DNA of 64,000 nucleotides from Nitrosomonas marina (lineage in GTDB: Bacteria; Pseudomonadota; Gammaproteobacteria; Burkholderiales; Nitrosomonadaceae): the NCBI RefSeq assembly GCF_900110145.1, contig NZ_FOCP01000006.1:62001-126000 (forward strand), read 5' to 3'. A model generated the notes under the pieces. The model was not told the origin of the DNA and ran no database searches. It worked only from the letters and a program-made list of their open reading frames with translations. The first letter of the stretch is position 1. The number at the start of each line of letters is the position of its first letter. Shown here one piece after another: positions 26,749 through 35,828 of this stretch. A program made the translations under genes and the position numbers.

Positions 26749-26753
26749 GCTAA

Positions 26754-27377
26754 TCAGGCATCCTTTGCCTTGGAAACCATCACAAGCGCGGGACGGATAA
26801 CCCTGTCATGCAGCTTGTAACCCTTTTGCATCACTTGTACCACTGTATTTGGCTCCTGCTCGGAATCGACGGTGCACATCGCCTGATGCTGATGTGGATC
26901 GAATTTCTCGCCCGCCGGATCAATCACTGTGATATTGAACTTATTAAACACGGCCGTTAATTGTTTCTGTGTCAATTCCATACCGTTTTTGTAGTTTTCG
27001 ACGCTGGCATTCTCAACTGCCAGTGCGGCTTCCAGACTATCCATGACAGTCAGCAATTCAGTAGAAAAATTCTCAACAGCATATTTGTGGGCATTCGCAA
27101 CATCACTCTGCGCACGCTTGCGGATATTTTCCGTTTCTGCTTTCGCACGCATCCAGGCATCATGATGCTCTGCAACTTTGAGTTCAGCCGCTTTCAATAA
27201 CTGCTCCAGATCAGGCTGTGCGTCTGCCTTCGCCTCTGCCTGCACCTCGCCCTCACCGGCAACATGTGCTACCTGTATCGTTTCATCAACAGCTTCGGAC
27301 CCATCAACATTATGATTATCTGTCGCATTTTCAGACTCATTTGGTTGTGTATCTTGCGGATTCTGTGAATTTTGCAT
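26754..27377 (-). CDS. grpE: Nucleotide exchange factor GrpE
   Basis: A 207-residue GrpE that releases ADP from DnaK. The N-terminal 60 residues are acidic and low in complexity (Glu, Asp, Asn, Gln), longer than in E. coli. A long coiled-coil helix follows ([40 protein letters not shown]), then the beta domain with [20 protein letters not shown] and a [18 protein letters not shown] end, which is the family signature. The ribosome binding site AGGAGG is strong. It starts the chaperone cluster under a sigma-32-type promoter. Confidence 0.97.
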   Translation of the reverse strand: MQNSQNPQDTQPNESENATDNHNVDGSEAVDETIQVAHVAGEGEVQAEAKADAQPDLEQLLKAAELKVAEHHDAWMRAKAETENIRKRAQSDVANAHKYAVENFSTELLTVMDSLEAALAVENASVENYKNGMELTQKQLTAVFNKFNITVIDPAGEKFDPHQHQAMCTVDSEQEPNTVVQVMQKGYKLHDRVIRPALVMVSKAKDA

Positions 27378-27403
27378 CGTTCCTCCTAATGATTATCAGG
27401 GGG

Positions 27404-27431
27404 TTATTGGGACTATTTCGTGGATTTCAAG
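27404..27431 (-). promoter_or_regulatory. Sigma-32 (RpoH) heat-shock promoter of grpE
   Basis: On the minus strand, CTTGAAA (27431-27425) and CCCAATAA (27411-27404) are 13 bases apart. The -35 matches the RpoH consensus fully; the -10 matches five of seven fixed positions. It lies just after the purB terminator and about 27 bases before the grpE start. Confidence 0.75.
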
Positions 27432-27440
27432 GTTTTTAGC

Positions 27441-27481
27441 AAAAAAAATCACCTGTCCGGCCAAAACAGTTTCTGGCCGGA
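27441..27481 (-). terminator. Rho-independent terminator of purB
   Basis: On the minus strand a perfect eight-base stem TCCGGCCA/TGGCCGGA (27481-27474 with 27463-27456) and a ten-base loop are followed by an eight-T run (27448-27441). It separates purB from the heat-shock genes. Confidence 0.9.
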
Positions 27482-27503
27482 TTGTTCTGCTGTTTTTTAC
27501 CGC

Positions 27504-28895
<1,392 letters not shown>

Positions 28896-29089
28896 TCAGT
28901 CATTAGCTATGAAAATGCTGATTTTAACATGGCACACTCTTCCACATGCCGCAAACCGACGCTGACCTCACAGACGTTCAATCTTCATCGGCACTGTATA
29001 TCCACAGCTCATACTATATAAAAAGCTGCAGGACATGCCGGATTTGAAGAAAACCTGTTTTAAAGCTGACACATGGCGGCACGTAACAA

Positions 29090-29974
29090 TCAGAAGCCGG
29101 CACCCAAATCCGTGCTCGGTACAAAACTGCCGTTGACATTGACCCAGGTTTCACCCGTATACGCATCCGTAATAAACGAAGCTGCAGTCGCAAAGCAATC
29201 TGATACACGCTGGCTGGTACTCGAAGAAACTGTTGAAACCGTCACCGGCGGATTGACACTTATACCCGGCACACTGGGTAAAGAAGCAAGCTGATTAGTC
29301 ACATCAAAGCAGATGTCGCTGTTTACTACCAGATTGTCCGCGTCTTCCTGAGCATTGATGATACAACTGGATGAATCCTGCGCGAACGTATCCAGCGGAT
29401 TCGGAAAACCAGGCAAATCGATTGTAATACCGGTCGTTTGAAATGACGTAATATTAACGGTGCTCAAAACAGAAATTCCTGTCGGCTGCGGAGGCGCGGG
29501 GGGTTCACAAAAATTGGTATTTTCAGAAGAGTCCGGCAGCGTAATACACTGTCCATTCGTCGTGATATTGACGATATTGCCATTCTGGGTAATCACCATA
29601 CCCTGAGGAAGTTCAGCGGTGCTGTCACATGCAGGTACGCTGCCATTACCACCGGTTCCCTGTATCTGGGACAACAAGCCGGGAAGAGTGGCAATAAACG
29701 TCGGACTGTCCGTACCCCATGGCCCTCCCAGTACATATACCTCATCATTTTTGATCCCCGTGTAAATGCCTGTTGATGGATAAAACCTGAATGCCCAGGG
29801 ATCTATCATCTGGGTCGTTCGATGCTCTGGAAAAAGTTCGGGGAAATTATTTTCAGCCCAGTTGAAAACTGTTTCAATTTCGTTGGTCGTCGCGGCGGCA
29901 ACCGGATTGACGCTAAAAAGCAGCCCCAGCAAACACACTGCTGAGACCCAGACCCTTATGCATAGTTTCATCAT
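29090..29974 (-). CDS. Secreted protein with FNWAE/YxxTGxYxG module, unknown
   Basis: I do not recognise a named family. The 294-residue product has a signal peptide (VWVSAVCLLGLLFSVNPVAA) and then a compact module reading VFNWAENNFPELFPEH, FRFYPSTGIYTGIKNDEVYV and LGG. This module recurs, in my memory, at the N- or C-terminus of many secreted betaproteobacterial proteins of unknown role, usually written as (F/L)(N/D)WAE..(Y/F)P.LFP....Y..TG.YLG....VYVLG. The remainder is beta-rich with six or more cysteines (CDSTAELP, CITLP, NFCEPPAPP, SSCIINA, DICFD, DCFATA), likely disulphide-bonded. AAGGAG precedes the start closely. The gene lies between purB and the DUF4019 gene. Confidence 0.75.
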   Translation of the reverse strand: MMKLCIRVWVSAVCLLGLLFSVNPVAAATTNEIETVFNWAENNFPELFPEHRTTQMIDPWAFRFYPSTGIYTGIKNDEVYVLGGPWGTDSPTFIATLPGLLSQIQGTGGNGSVPACDSTAELPQGMVITQNGNIVNITTNGQCITLPDSSENTNFCEPPAPPQPTGISVLSTVNITSFQTTGITIDLPGFPNPLDTFAQDSSSCIINAQEDADNLVVNSDICFDVTNQLASLPSVPGISVNPPVTVSTVSSSTSQRVSDCFATAASFITDAYTGETWVNVNGSFVPSTDLGAGF

Positions 29975-30047
29975 ACTCTCCTTTTAGAAACTCTATAAAA
30001 AACAAACGGTATAGTATCAATTCACAGGACATTGGTACTGAATGGTT

Positions 30048-30464
30048 TTATTTAACCGCATAGTCGGCAACCCGCCAGACAACATCCTTTTCTTTTGCGA
30101 GGGTGACCGTCTCCAATGCCAGCGTCCGTTCCTTGAATGTCGTATAGAACTGGAGCACAACATATTCTCCTTCCGGCAGACCGGACAGCTTTTTTGCCTG
30201 GCCAGCGGTCGCAATATATCTGGCTTCCATTGCACCAAGCGGTTTCCTGATCTCACCAGCTTTCTTGATCCAGGCGGATTCGGTCATTTTATTCCGAAAA
30301 TGCTCAGAAGAATTTTTCCAGCTTTCAACGTAACGCCCCTCATCATTCAAACCCAGCCATGCACGTGCGCTACTTTCAATTTCTTCGAGAAAATCCTGTT
30401 CCGCTGCCGTGACTGTGCTTACAATCAACATCAACAACCACAGCATCACCATTTGCTTCAGCAT
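30048..30464 (-). CDS. DUF4019 family secreted protein
   Basis: A 138-residue exported protein. A signal peptide (QMVMLWLLMLIVSTVTAAEQ) precedes one domain whose pattern (ARAWLGLNDEGRYVESWKNS, SEHFRNKMTESAWI, then PEGEYVVLQFYTTFKERTLA and ETVTLAKEKDVVWRVADYAV) corresponds to DUF4019, a small NTF2-like fold of unknown function. The longest frame begins with TTG at 30488; GAGG sits six bases before the ATG at 30464, which is therefore chosen. Same strand as mnmA, 78 bases downstream of it. Confidence 0.8.
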   Translation of the reverse strand: MLKQMVMLWLLMLIVSTVTAAEQDFLEEIESSARAWLGLNDEGRYVESWKNSSEHFRNKMTESAWIKKAGEIRKPLGAMEARYIATAGQAKKLSGLPEGEYVVLQFYTTFKERTLALETVTLAKEKDVVWRVADYAVK

Positions 30465-30542
30465 TCGATACCTCAATGAGTCGTTCAATAATAAAAGGAT
30501 ACATAATATTTCCGATTCAAAACAAAACCAATATCGGAGGAG

Positions 30543-31622
30543 CTATTCGACTATGATGCCGCCCCCCAAACATATATTGCTTTCATAGACCACCACAGAC
30601 TGCCCGGGTGTAACTGCCCATTGATCCTGCGCAAAGTCAATCCGGCATTCTGCACCATTGAATTCAGCAATGGTGCAGGGCGCATCTTTCTGGCGGTAAC
30701 GGGTTTTGGCGGCATAGACCCAGTCACAGTGCGGTCTTTCACCGCTAACCCAGGTCAAATCTGTTGCCGCAAGAGACGGTTGCAATAAACTGGGGTGCTC
30801 GTGGCCCTGGACGACGATCAGTGCATTTTTTTCCATGTTCTTGCCGCAGACAAACCAGGGTTCATCAGTACCGTTGCGCGTCCCGCCGATGCCCAGCCCC
30901 TGTCTTTGCCCAATTGTATAGTACATGAGACCAAGATGTTTACCGACGATATCACCTTCGGGTGTCTGAATATCGCCCGGCTCGTGCGGCAAATAACGGC
31001 TCAGAAACTCCCGGAATGGCCGCTCTCCAATAAAACAGATACCTGTGCTGTCTTTTTTGGCGCTATTTGGCAATTTCAGGCTGCCGGCAATCCTGCGCAC
31101 TTCACGCTTATATAAATGGCCAATCGGAAACAATGTCCTGGCCAGCTGTTGCTGGTTCAGACGGTGCAGGAAATAACTCTGGTCTTTGGTGCCGTCTTCT
31201 CCTTTAAGTAATTGAAATGTGCCGCCAAATGCCCTTACCTGTGCATAGTGGCCTGTGGCTATATAATCAGCACCCAATTGATGCGCATGATCCAGAAAAG
31301 CCTTGAATTTGATCTCGGCATTACATAGCACATCAGGATTGGGGGTGCGCCCGGCTTTGTACTCGGCCAGAAAATTTGAAAACACCCTGTCCTTATACTC
31401 ATCTGAGAAATTCACCGTTTCAATAGGAATATCCAGTATATCCGCTACGGAGACTGCATCCAGAAGATCCTGCCGCGAAGAGCAGTATGTGTCCGTATCA
31501 TCCTCTTCCCAGTTTTTCATAAACAAACCGGTAACTGCATATCCCTGCTGCTTGAGCAGGTAGGCCGCAACCGACGAATCAACACCACCCGACAAACCCA
31601 CAATGACTTGCTTCTTTTTCAT
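30543..31622 (-). CDS. mnmA: tRNA-specific 2-thiouridylase MnmA
   Basis: A 359-residue enzyme that makes 2-thiouridine at wobble position 34 of tRNA-Lys, -Glu and -Gln. The PP-loop ATP site is [18 protein letters not shown] at the N-terminus. The two catalytic cysteines are in [11 protein letters not shown] (near residue 100) and [15 protein letters not shown] (near residue 198). The block [10 protein letters not shown] and C-terminal beta-barrel follow. An in-frame GTG lies one codon upstream; the ATG at 31622 is preferred. It begins nine bases after nudJ, a pairing also seen in E. coli, so the two are probably one operon. Confidence 0.97.
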   Translation of the reverse strand: MKKKQVIVGLSGGVDSSVAAYLLKQQGYAVTGLFMKNWEEDDTDTYCSSRQDLLDAVSVADILDIPIETVNFSDEYKDRVFSNFLAEYKAGRTPNPDVLCNAEIKFKAFLDHAHQLGADYIATGHYAQVRAFGGTFQLLKGEDGTKDQSYFLHRLNQQQLARTLFPIGHLYKREVRRIAGSLKLPNSAKKDSTGICFIGERPFREFLSRYLPHEPGDIQTPEGDIVGKHLGLMYYTIGQRQGLGIGGTRNGTDEPWFVCGKNMEKNALIVVQGHEHPSLLQPSLAATDLTWVSGERPHCDWVYAAKTRYRQKDAPCTIAEFNGAECRIDFAQDQWAVTPGQSVVVYESNICLGGGIIVE

Positions 31623-31631
31623 CACATCAAA

Positions 31632-32084
31632 TCAGTTGTAATGCATCAATATTTCGAGTGGATAGCGATTTCCTGCAGAAAAATCCTGAATACACTGTTT
31701 TACGAGCGGGCTTCGATGACGCATGATCAATTCATCAATCTGCGACATTGCATACCAGCCCGCATTCACTATACATGCTTCACGCACGTAATCCGGGTCG
31801 AAATCCGAGACAAACCCTGAAAATGCAAAGCGCAGGTAAGTCGTATTATTGTCGCTGGAATGCCAGTGATATATACCTACCAGCCATTCGGGCGTAAACG
31901 TATAGCCCGTCTCCTCAAGTGTTTCTCTGGCAACAGCTTGAACCAGCGATTCACCTGCTTCCAGATGACCGGCTGGTTGGTTCAGTAATGGAACAGTCTC
32001 TGGTAACACGGTTTCTTCTACCAGCAGGAATTTGCCTTCTTGCTCAACTACAGCGGCAACGGTTACATTCGGTTTCCAAATCAT
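31632..32084 (-). CDS. nudJ: NUDIX hydrolase NudJ-like
   Basis: A 150-residue phosphatase of the Nudix family. The Nudix box is complete: GHLEAGESLVQAVARETLEE followed by TGY, matching G-x5-E-x7-REUXEEXGU near residues 38-60. The sequence after it (WLVGIYHWHSSDNNTTYLRF) and the MIWKPNVTVAAVVEQ start agree with NudJ (YmfB), which hydrolyses nucleoside di- and triphosphates and hydroxymethylpyrimidine pyrophosphate. It stands directly before mnmA in the same order as in E. coli, which supports the assignment. Confidence 0.88.
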   Translation of the reverse strand: MIWKPNVTVAAVVEQEGKFLLVEETVLPETVPLLNQPAGHLEAGESLVQAVARETLEETGYTFTPEWLVGIYHWHSSDNNTTYLRFAFSGFVSDFDPDYVREACIVNAGWYAMSQIDELIMRHRSPLVKQCIQDFSAGNRYPLEILMHYN

Positions 32085-32463
32085 TTTAGAGTAATGTGTA
32101 GTTAGTAATCTGTATACGTGTAGACGCTTAATTCTATCGGTATTTTTCGATTATCCGTCAAGTGTATCGTTTTTTGACACTCGGGACGGAATTTCTCGCT
32201 GACACACATATCAACATTCCGCCCGCAAATTCAACAAAGAACAACAGCCTAGACTGCAATTATATGGAGTGTTAATATTGCAAACGCAAAATAAAAAAGT
32301 AAAATAGTAAAGTGATATTTTATATCTGTCATATTGTCGTGGCCTTTATGTTACGGTCATGATTAAGGTATTCAAGCTTTAGTTATGGCATATCGCATTA
32401 CCTGGGCGCAACCAGACAGGGTAAAGTGATTTTAAAAAATTAATTAAGGAGAGAGGAACTAAA
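32085..32463. other. Intergenic region, about 380 bases
   Basis: A divergent promoter region between nudJ and the small secreted protein. It is AT-rich; no gene is visible. AGTGT and ACACT arms flank a T-rich loop near 32160. The strong ribosome binding site AAGGAGAGAGGA of the next gene ends it. Confidence 0.45.
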
Positions 32464-32724
32464 ATGAAAAAAATGGTAATTGCTGCGTTAGCCGCATTGT
32501 TTATTTTTGGCTCAACAACCACAATGGCCAGTGGAAATCTGGAATCTGAACTGACCCCGGTTTCAGCTGAAGATATTTTGAACTGGATGAACTGCAAAGA
32601 CAAAAAGCCCACCGAAACGGTTAAAAGCATGACAAAAACGAAGGATGGAAAAATCGTTCGTGTAAATTGCGGGAAGGCACAGAAAATCGTTGCTGATGCC
32701 GATATACCTGTTAGTGAATATTGA
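32464..32724 (+). CDS. Small secreted protein, unknown
   Basis: An 86-residue product with a clear signal peptide (MVIAALAALFIFGSTTTMAS), leaving a mature protein of about 63 residues rich in Lys, with two cysteines (WMNCKDKK and RVNCGKAQ) that could pair. I know no family for it. The ribosome binding site (AAGGAGAGAGGA) is very strong, so high expression is likely. It is followed after 144 bases by the rhodanese gene on the same strand. Confidence 0.75.
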   Translation: MKKMVIAALAALFIFGSTTTMASGNLESELTPVSAEDILNWMNCKDKKPTETVKSMTKTKDGKIVRVNCGKAQKIVADADIPVSEY

Positions 32725-32868
32725 TTTTCACCCGGGTCTATATTTCCAGATATAGGCCCGATTCAGAATCTTTATCTGAATACTCGTATTTTCTTTCTCA
32801 AACTGCTTTTACCAGAAAATCCGCCCGAAAAATTTATTTTTCCTTTTCAGCATAGCAGTTGACCGGGT

Positions 32869-33381
32869 ATGAGAACCATCAGATATATCACAAGTGTTTT
32901 TTTACTTGGTTTGACTGGCCTGGCCATAGCATGCGCGGTTTCATCATCAGTGTTCCTGAAAACTGCATACGCGCTGGTAGCAGTCCAATTCGGCGACATT
33001 CCCACCATTTCCAATAAATCGCTGTACCCGTTATTAGACAAAACAAATTCTGAACTTGTGCTCGTTGATGTTCGCACACCGGAAGAACGCCGCATTTCCG
33101 TAATACCGGGTGCTATCACCAAGGACGATTTCGAAGACAAACCCGCCAAATACCAAAACCGGACGATTGTTGTCTATTGCACGATTGGTTACCGCAGTGG
33201 CCAGTACACCCGTCAGTTGCGACAGCAGGGGCTTGATGCTTACAACCTGAGCGAGGGAATTCTGGGCTGGACACATATCGATGGCCAGTTAGTCAATGAT
33301 CAACAACAGACCACCCGACAGGTTCACGTGTATAGCCGGCCCTGGAATCTGGCTGTAAAAAACCATACCGTAATTTTTTAG
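32869..33381 (+). CDS. Rhodanese-like domain protein, membrane anchored
   Basis: A 170-residue protein with an N-terminal hydrophobic segment (YITSVFLLGLTGLAIACAVS) and one rhodanese domain. The domain has ELVLVDVRTPEERRISVIPG near residue 62 and the active-site loop VVYCTIGYRSGQYTRQL with the catalytic Cys near residue 103. YCTIGYRS fits the sulphurtransferase loop length (six residues). The rest (GLDAYNLSEGILGWTHIDGQ) is the usual C-terminal rhodanese helix. The location would be periplasmic or membrane bound. Its sulphur acceptor is not identifiable. Confidence 0.87.
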   Translation: MRTIRYITSVFLLGLTGLAIACAVSSSVFLKTAYALVAVQFGDIPTISNKSLYPLLDKTNSELVLVDVRTPEERRISVIPGAITKDDFEDKPAKYQNRTIVVYCTIGYRSGQYTRQLRQQGLDAYNLSEGILGWTHIDGQLVNDQQQTTRQVHVYSRPWNLAVKNHTVIF

Positions 33382-33506
33382 TGCATCAGGCATTGAGTGT
33401 TTAGTTACCTGACTTTACTATGATACAGACACTGTCTCTGTTGTTTTATAAAGTATCAACATAAAGCGGATTCTATTCACCTGTTTTAAACTAAAAATAT
33501 CAGTTA

Positions 33507-33543
33507 TTATTCGGCCTGTAACGATCTACTTCGAATAACAGGC
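33507..33543 (+). promoter_or_regulatory. Interleaved inverted repeats before the L,D-transpeptidase gene
   Basis: TTATTCG (33507) pairs with CGAATAA (33532) and the directly adjoining GCCTG (33514) pairs with CAGGC (33539). The arms are interleaved (A-B-A'-B'), so in RNA they form either two mutually exclusive hairpins or a pseudoknot. The element ends 11 bases before the start codon and no separate Shine-Dalgarno is evident. Confidence 0.4.
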
Positions 33544-33554
33544 AAAATAACGAC

Positions 33555-34514
33555 ATGGTTAGAATCTTTTTACTGTTTTTCACCTTTTTTATCTATTTTG
33601 CGTATACAACCGCGCGTGCTGAAACGTGGGTTCTGCCTCCTGAGGATATCGATATTTTTGGCCAGATACGCACAACTCAGGCTGGCCGCACGGACACGCT
33701 GCTTGATATTGCGCGCATGTATGACATTGGTCAAACCGAGATCGTACAGGCCAACCCCGATGTCGACCGCTGGATGCCTGAAGATGGTTCGACAGTGGTT
33801 TTACCCAGCAGGCATATATTCCCCATGGCTGATCGCAAAGGACTCGTCCTGAATCTACCGGAAATGCGTTTATATTATTTCCCGACGCCTGGAAAAGGTG
33901 AAAAGCCTGTGGTCATGACATTTCCGATCGGTATTGGCAGAATGGATTGGGAAACGCCGCTTGGTATATCACGAATTACCGAGAAAAAAAAGGATCCAAC
34001 CTGGACACCTCCGGAATCCATCAAGAAAGACCGGATTGCCAATGGCGAACCGCCACTTCCCAATGTCGTGCCCCCTGGGCCTGACAATCCCCTGGGCCGC
34101 TACGCCATGCGGCTGAGCATTGGCTCTGGCAGTTACCTGATTCACGGCACGGTAAAACCTTACGGAGTTGGTATGCGTGTATCGTCAGGCTGCATCCGCT
34201 TGTATCCGGAAGACATCGAACACCTGTTTGGCAATGTTCCGGTCGGAACCCAGGTGAATATTGTCAATCAGCCAATCAAATTGGGCTGGCTTCTCAACCA
34301 GCTATATATCGAGCTGCATCCGCCGCTGGAAGAAGACGAAGCAAAGTATTCCGACTATCAGCAAAGCGTCTTTGATGCCGTCAATGAATTTCTGGCAAAC
34401 AAAAAAAGCCAAAAGAATCTCTCCAGCAATTTTGAAATCGATTATGAAACATTAAAGCAGGCAATTCGGGAAAAAAAGGGTATTCCTGTTCTGATTTCTC
34501 GCACTCAGGCTTAA
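33555..34514 (+). CDS. L,D-transpeptidase (ErfK/YbiS/YnhG family)
   Basis: A 319-residue periplasmic enzyme. After a signal peptide (IFLLFFTFFIYFAYTTARAE), a LysM-like peptidoglycan-binding region (about 35-95: TLLDIARMYDIGQTEIVQAN, then TVVLPSRHIFP) leads to the YkuD catalytic domain. The active-site signature is YLIHGTVKPYGVGMRVSSGC followed by IRLYPEDIEHLF, with the catalytic Cys near residue 213. The MTFPIGIGRMDWETPLG block and PTWTPPESIKKD are typical of ErfK/YbiS enzymes that attach Braun-type lipoprotein or make 3-3 cross-links. An acidic C-terminal extension of about 60 residues is present. Convergent with the next gene. Confidence 0.93.
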   Translation: MVRIFLLFFTFFIYFAYTTARAETWVLPPEDIDIFGQIRTTQAGRTDTLLDIARMYDIGQTEIVQANPDVDRWMPEDGSTVVLPSRHIFPMADRKGLVLNLPEMRLYYFPTPGKGEKPVVMTFPIGIGRMDWETPLGISRITEKKKDPTWTPPESIKKDRIANGEPPLPNVVPPGPDNPLGRYAMRLSIGSGSYLIHGTVKPYGVGMRVSSGCIRLYPEDIEHLFGNVPVGTQVNIVNQPIKLGWLLNQLYIELHPPLEEDEAKYSDYQQSVFDAVNEFLANKKSQKNLSSNFEIDYETLKQAIREKKGIPVLISRTQA

Positions 34515-34542
34515 TCTGGTAGATAGCCACACCAAAATACAG

Positions 34543-35817
34543 TTACAAAACAAGAACGATCAACGCCAGTCCGATACCTGCAGCGGTGGCGAGCATGCCG
34601 GTTGCGCAACGCCAGACAATGAATGAGTTGCCGATAAAAGCGATCAGGCCAATCTTAAAAGCAATATTAGATATGATACCCAGAGAAATAGCGGTTACCG
34701 TTTCGGCTGCTTCAAGCTTACCCAGTTCAAACAAGCGCAGGCTAGTCAGTGTAATGGCATCGACATCTGTCAAACCGGAAACGAGTGCAACAGCATACAA
34801 GCCGTGAACGCCGGCCACATCGGATAACCATGCCGCGAGAAACAACACAATGGCATACAATACCCCGAACCCTGCAGCCGTGCGCAACTCTGTCGGGTTA
34901 TTGATTTCCGGTACGGGCATATCACTATGTTCACGAAGCCGATACCACCAGTATAGCGCAACACCAGTACCGAACAATAAACCGGCCCCCAGTACCGGCA
35001 GCAGTTGCGGCAATATATTGACCGAAACGACTGAACTGACGAACGTCAGACGAATCAAAACGGTCAGGTTGGCAATTAAAATAACTACAATTGCCAATTG
35101 CACGAAAGATTGACTGTTACTGCTCAATCTTGTGTATACGAGGGTGGTTGCCGTACTGGAGACCAGACCACCAAGCAAACCCAGCAATACCGCACCGTGA
35201 CGTTCTCCTACCAATCGCAACGCCACATAACCTGACAGACTGACACCAGAAATCAATACCACCATCAGCCATATCTGATACGGATTTAAAGCCTGGTAGG
35301 GACCATATTCTTCATCGGGCAATACAGGAAGAATAATAAACGTCAGTACTGCAAACTGCAAAATAGAAACCAGATCACGCCGCCCCAGATTCTGGGTAAT
35401 GCCATGCAGTTCCGCTTTGAAATACAACAATATTGTAGCAATAATGGCCAGCATGACTGCCAGAGTTGTATCGCCATACCAGACAATGGCCCCCAAACCG
35501 TAACATATTGCAATTGCAACAACAGTCGTTGTGCCCGGATCAGTAGCGCTTTCGGAGTTCGTGCGAATATAAGCAGTAATAGTCATTATTCCCACAATCA
35601 GCAACCCGCCTACCAGGAACCAGGGTGCGCCCGTTTTTTCCGACAACATGGCGGCGAGTGTGCCAAACATCGCAACCAGTGCGAATGTCCTCACTCCCGC
35701 TTTTGCAGCTGAACTGCGCTCTCGTTCAATACCGATCAGCAAACCTATTGCCAGGCTTGTTACAAAATGTGGCAGATGAAATAATTCACTGTCCTGAAAT
35801 AATTCTTCTAAATTCAT
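34543..35817 (-). CDS. MgtC/DUF4010 family membrane protein
   Basis: A 424-residue integral membrane protein with about twelve hydrophobic segments. The N-terminal 140 residues match the MgtC/SapB-like domain (SLAIGLLIGIERERSSAAKA, GVRTFALVAMFGTLAAM). The C-terminal half matches DUF4010 (LRLVGERHGAVLLGLLGGLV, SSTATTLVYTRLS and GLYAVALVSGLTDVDAITLT). The family has no firm function; MgtC relatives influence magnesium homeostasis or ATP synthase. It ends 28 bases from the convergent transpeptidase gene and starts 11 bases after recJ on the same strand, so it may be the last gene of the recJ transcript. Confidence 0.87.
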   Translation of the reverse strand: MNLEELFQDSELFHLPHFVTSLAIGLLIGIERERSSAAKAGVRTFALVAMFGTLAAMLSEKTGAPWFLVGGLLIVGIMTITAYIRTNSESATDPGTTTVVAIAICYGLGAIVWYGDTTLAVMLAIIATILLYFKAELHGITQNLGRRDLVSILQFAVLTFIILPVLPDEEYGPYQALNPYQIWLMVVLISGVSLSGYVALRLVGERHGAVLLGLLGGLVSSTATTLVYTRLSSNSQSFVQLAIVVILIANLTVLIRLTFVSSVVSVNILPQLLPVLGAGLLFGTGVALYWWYRLREHSDMPVPEINNPTELRTAAGFGVLYAIVLFLAAWLSDVAGVHGLYAVALVSGLTDVDAITLTSLRLFELGKLEAAETVTAISLGIISNIAFKIGLIAFIGNSFIVWRCATGMLATAAGIGLALIVLVL

Positions 35818-35828
35818 GCCATGTCATA

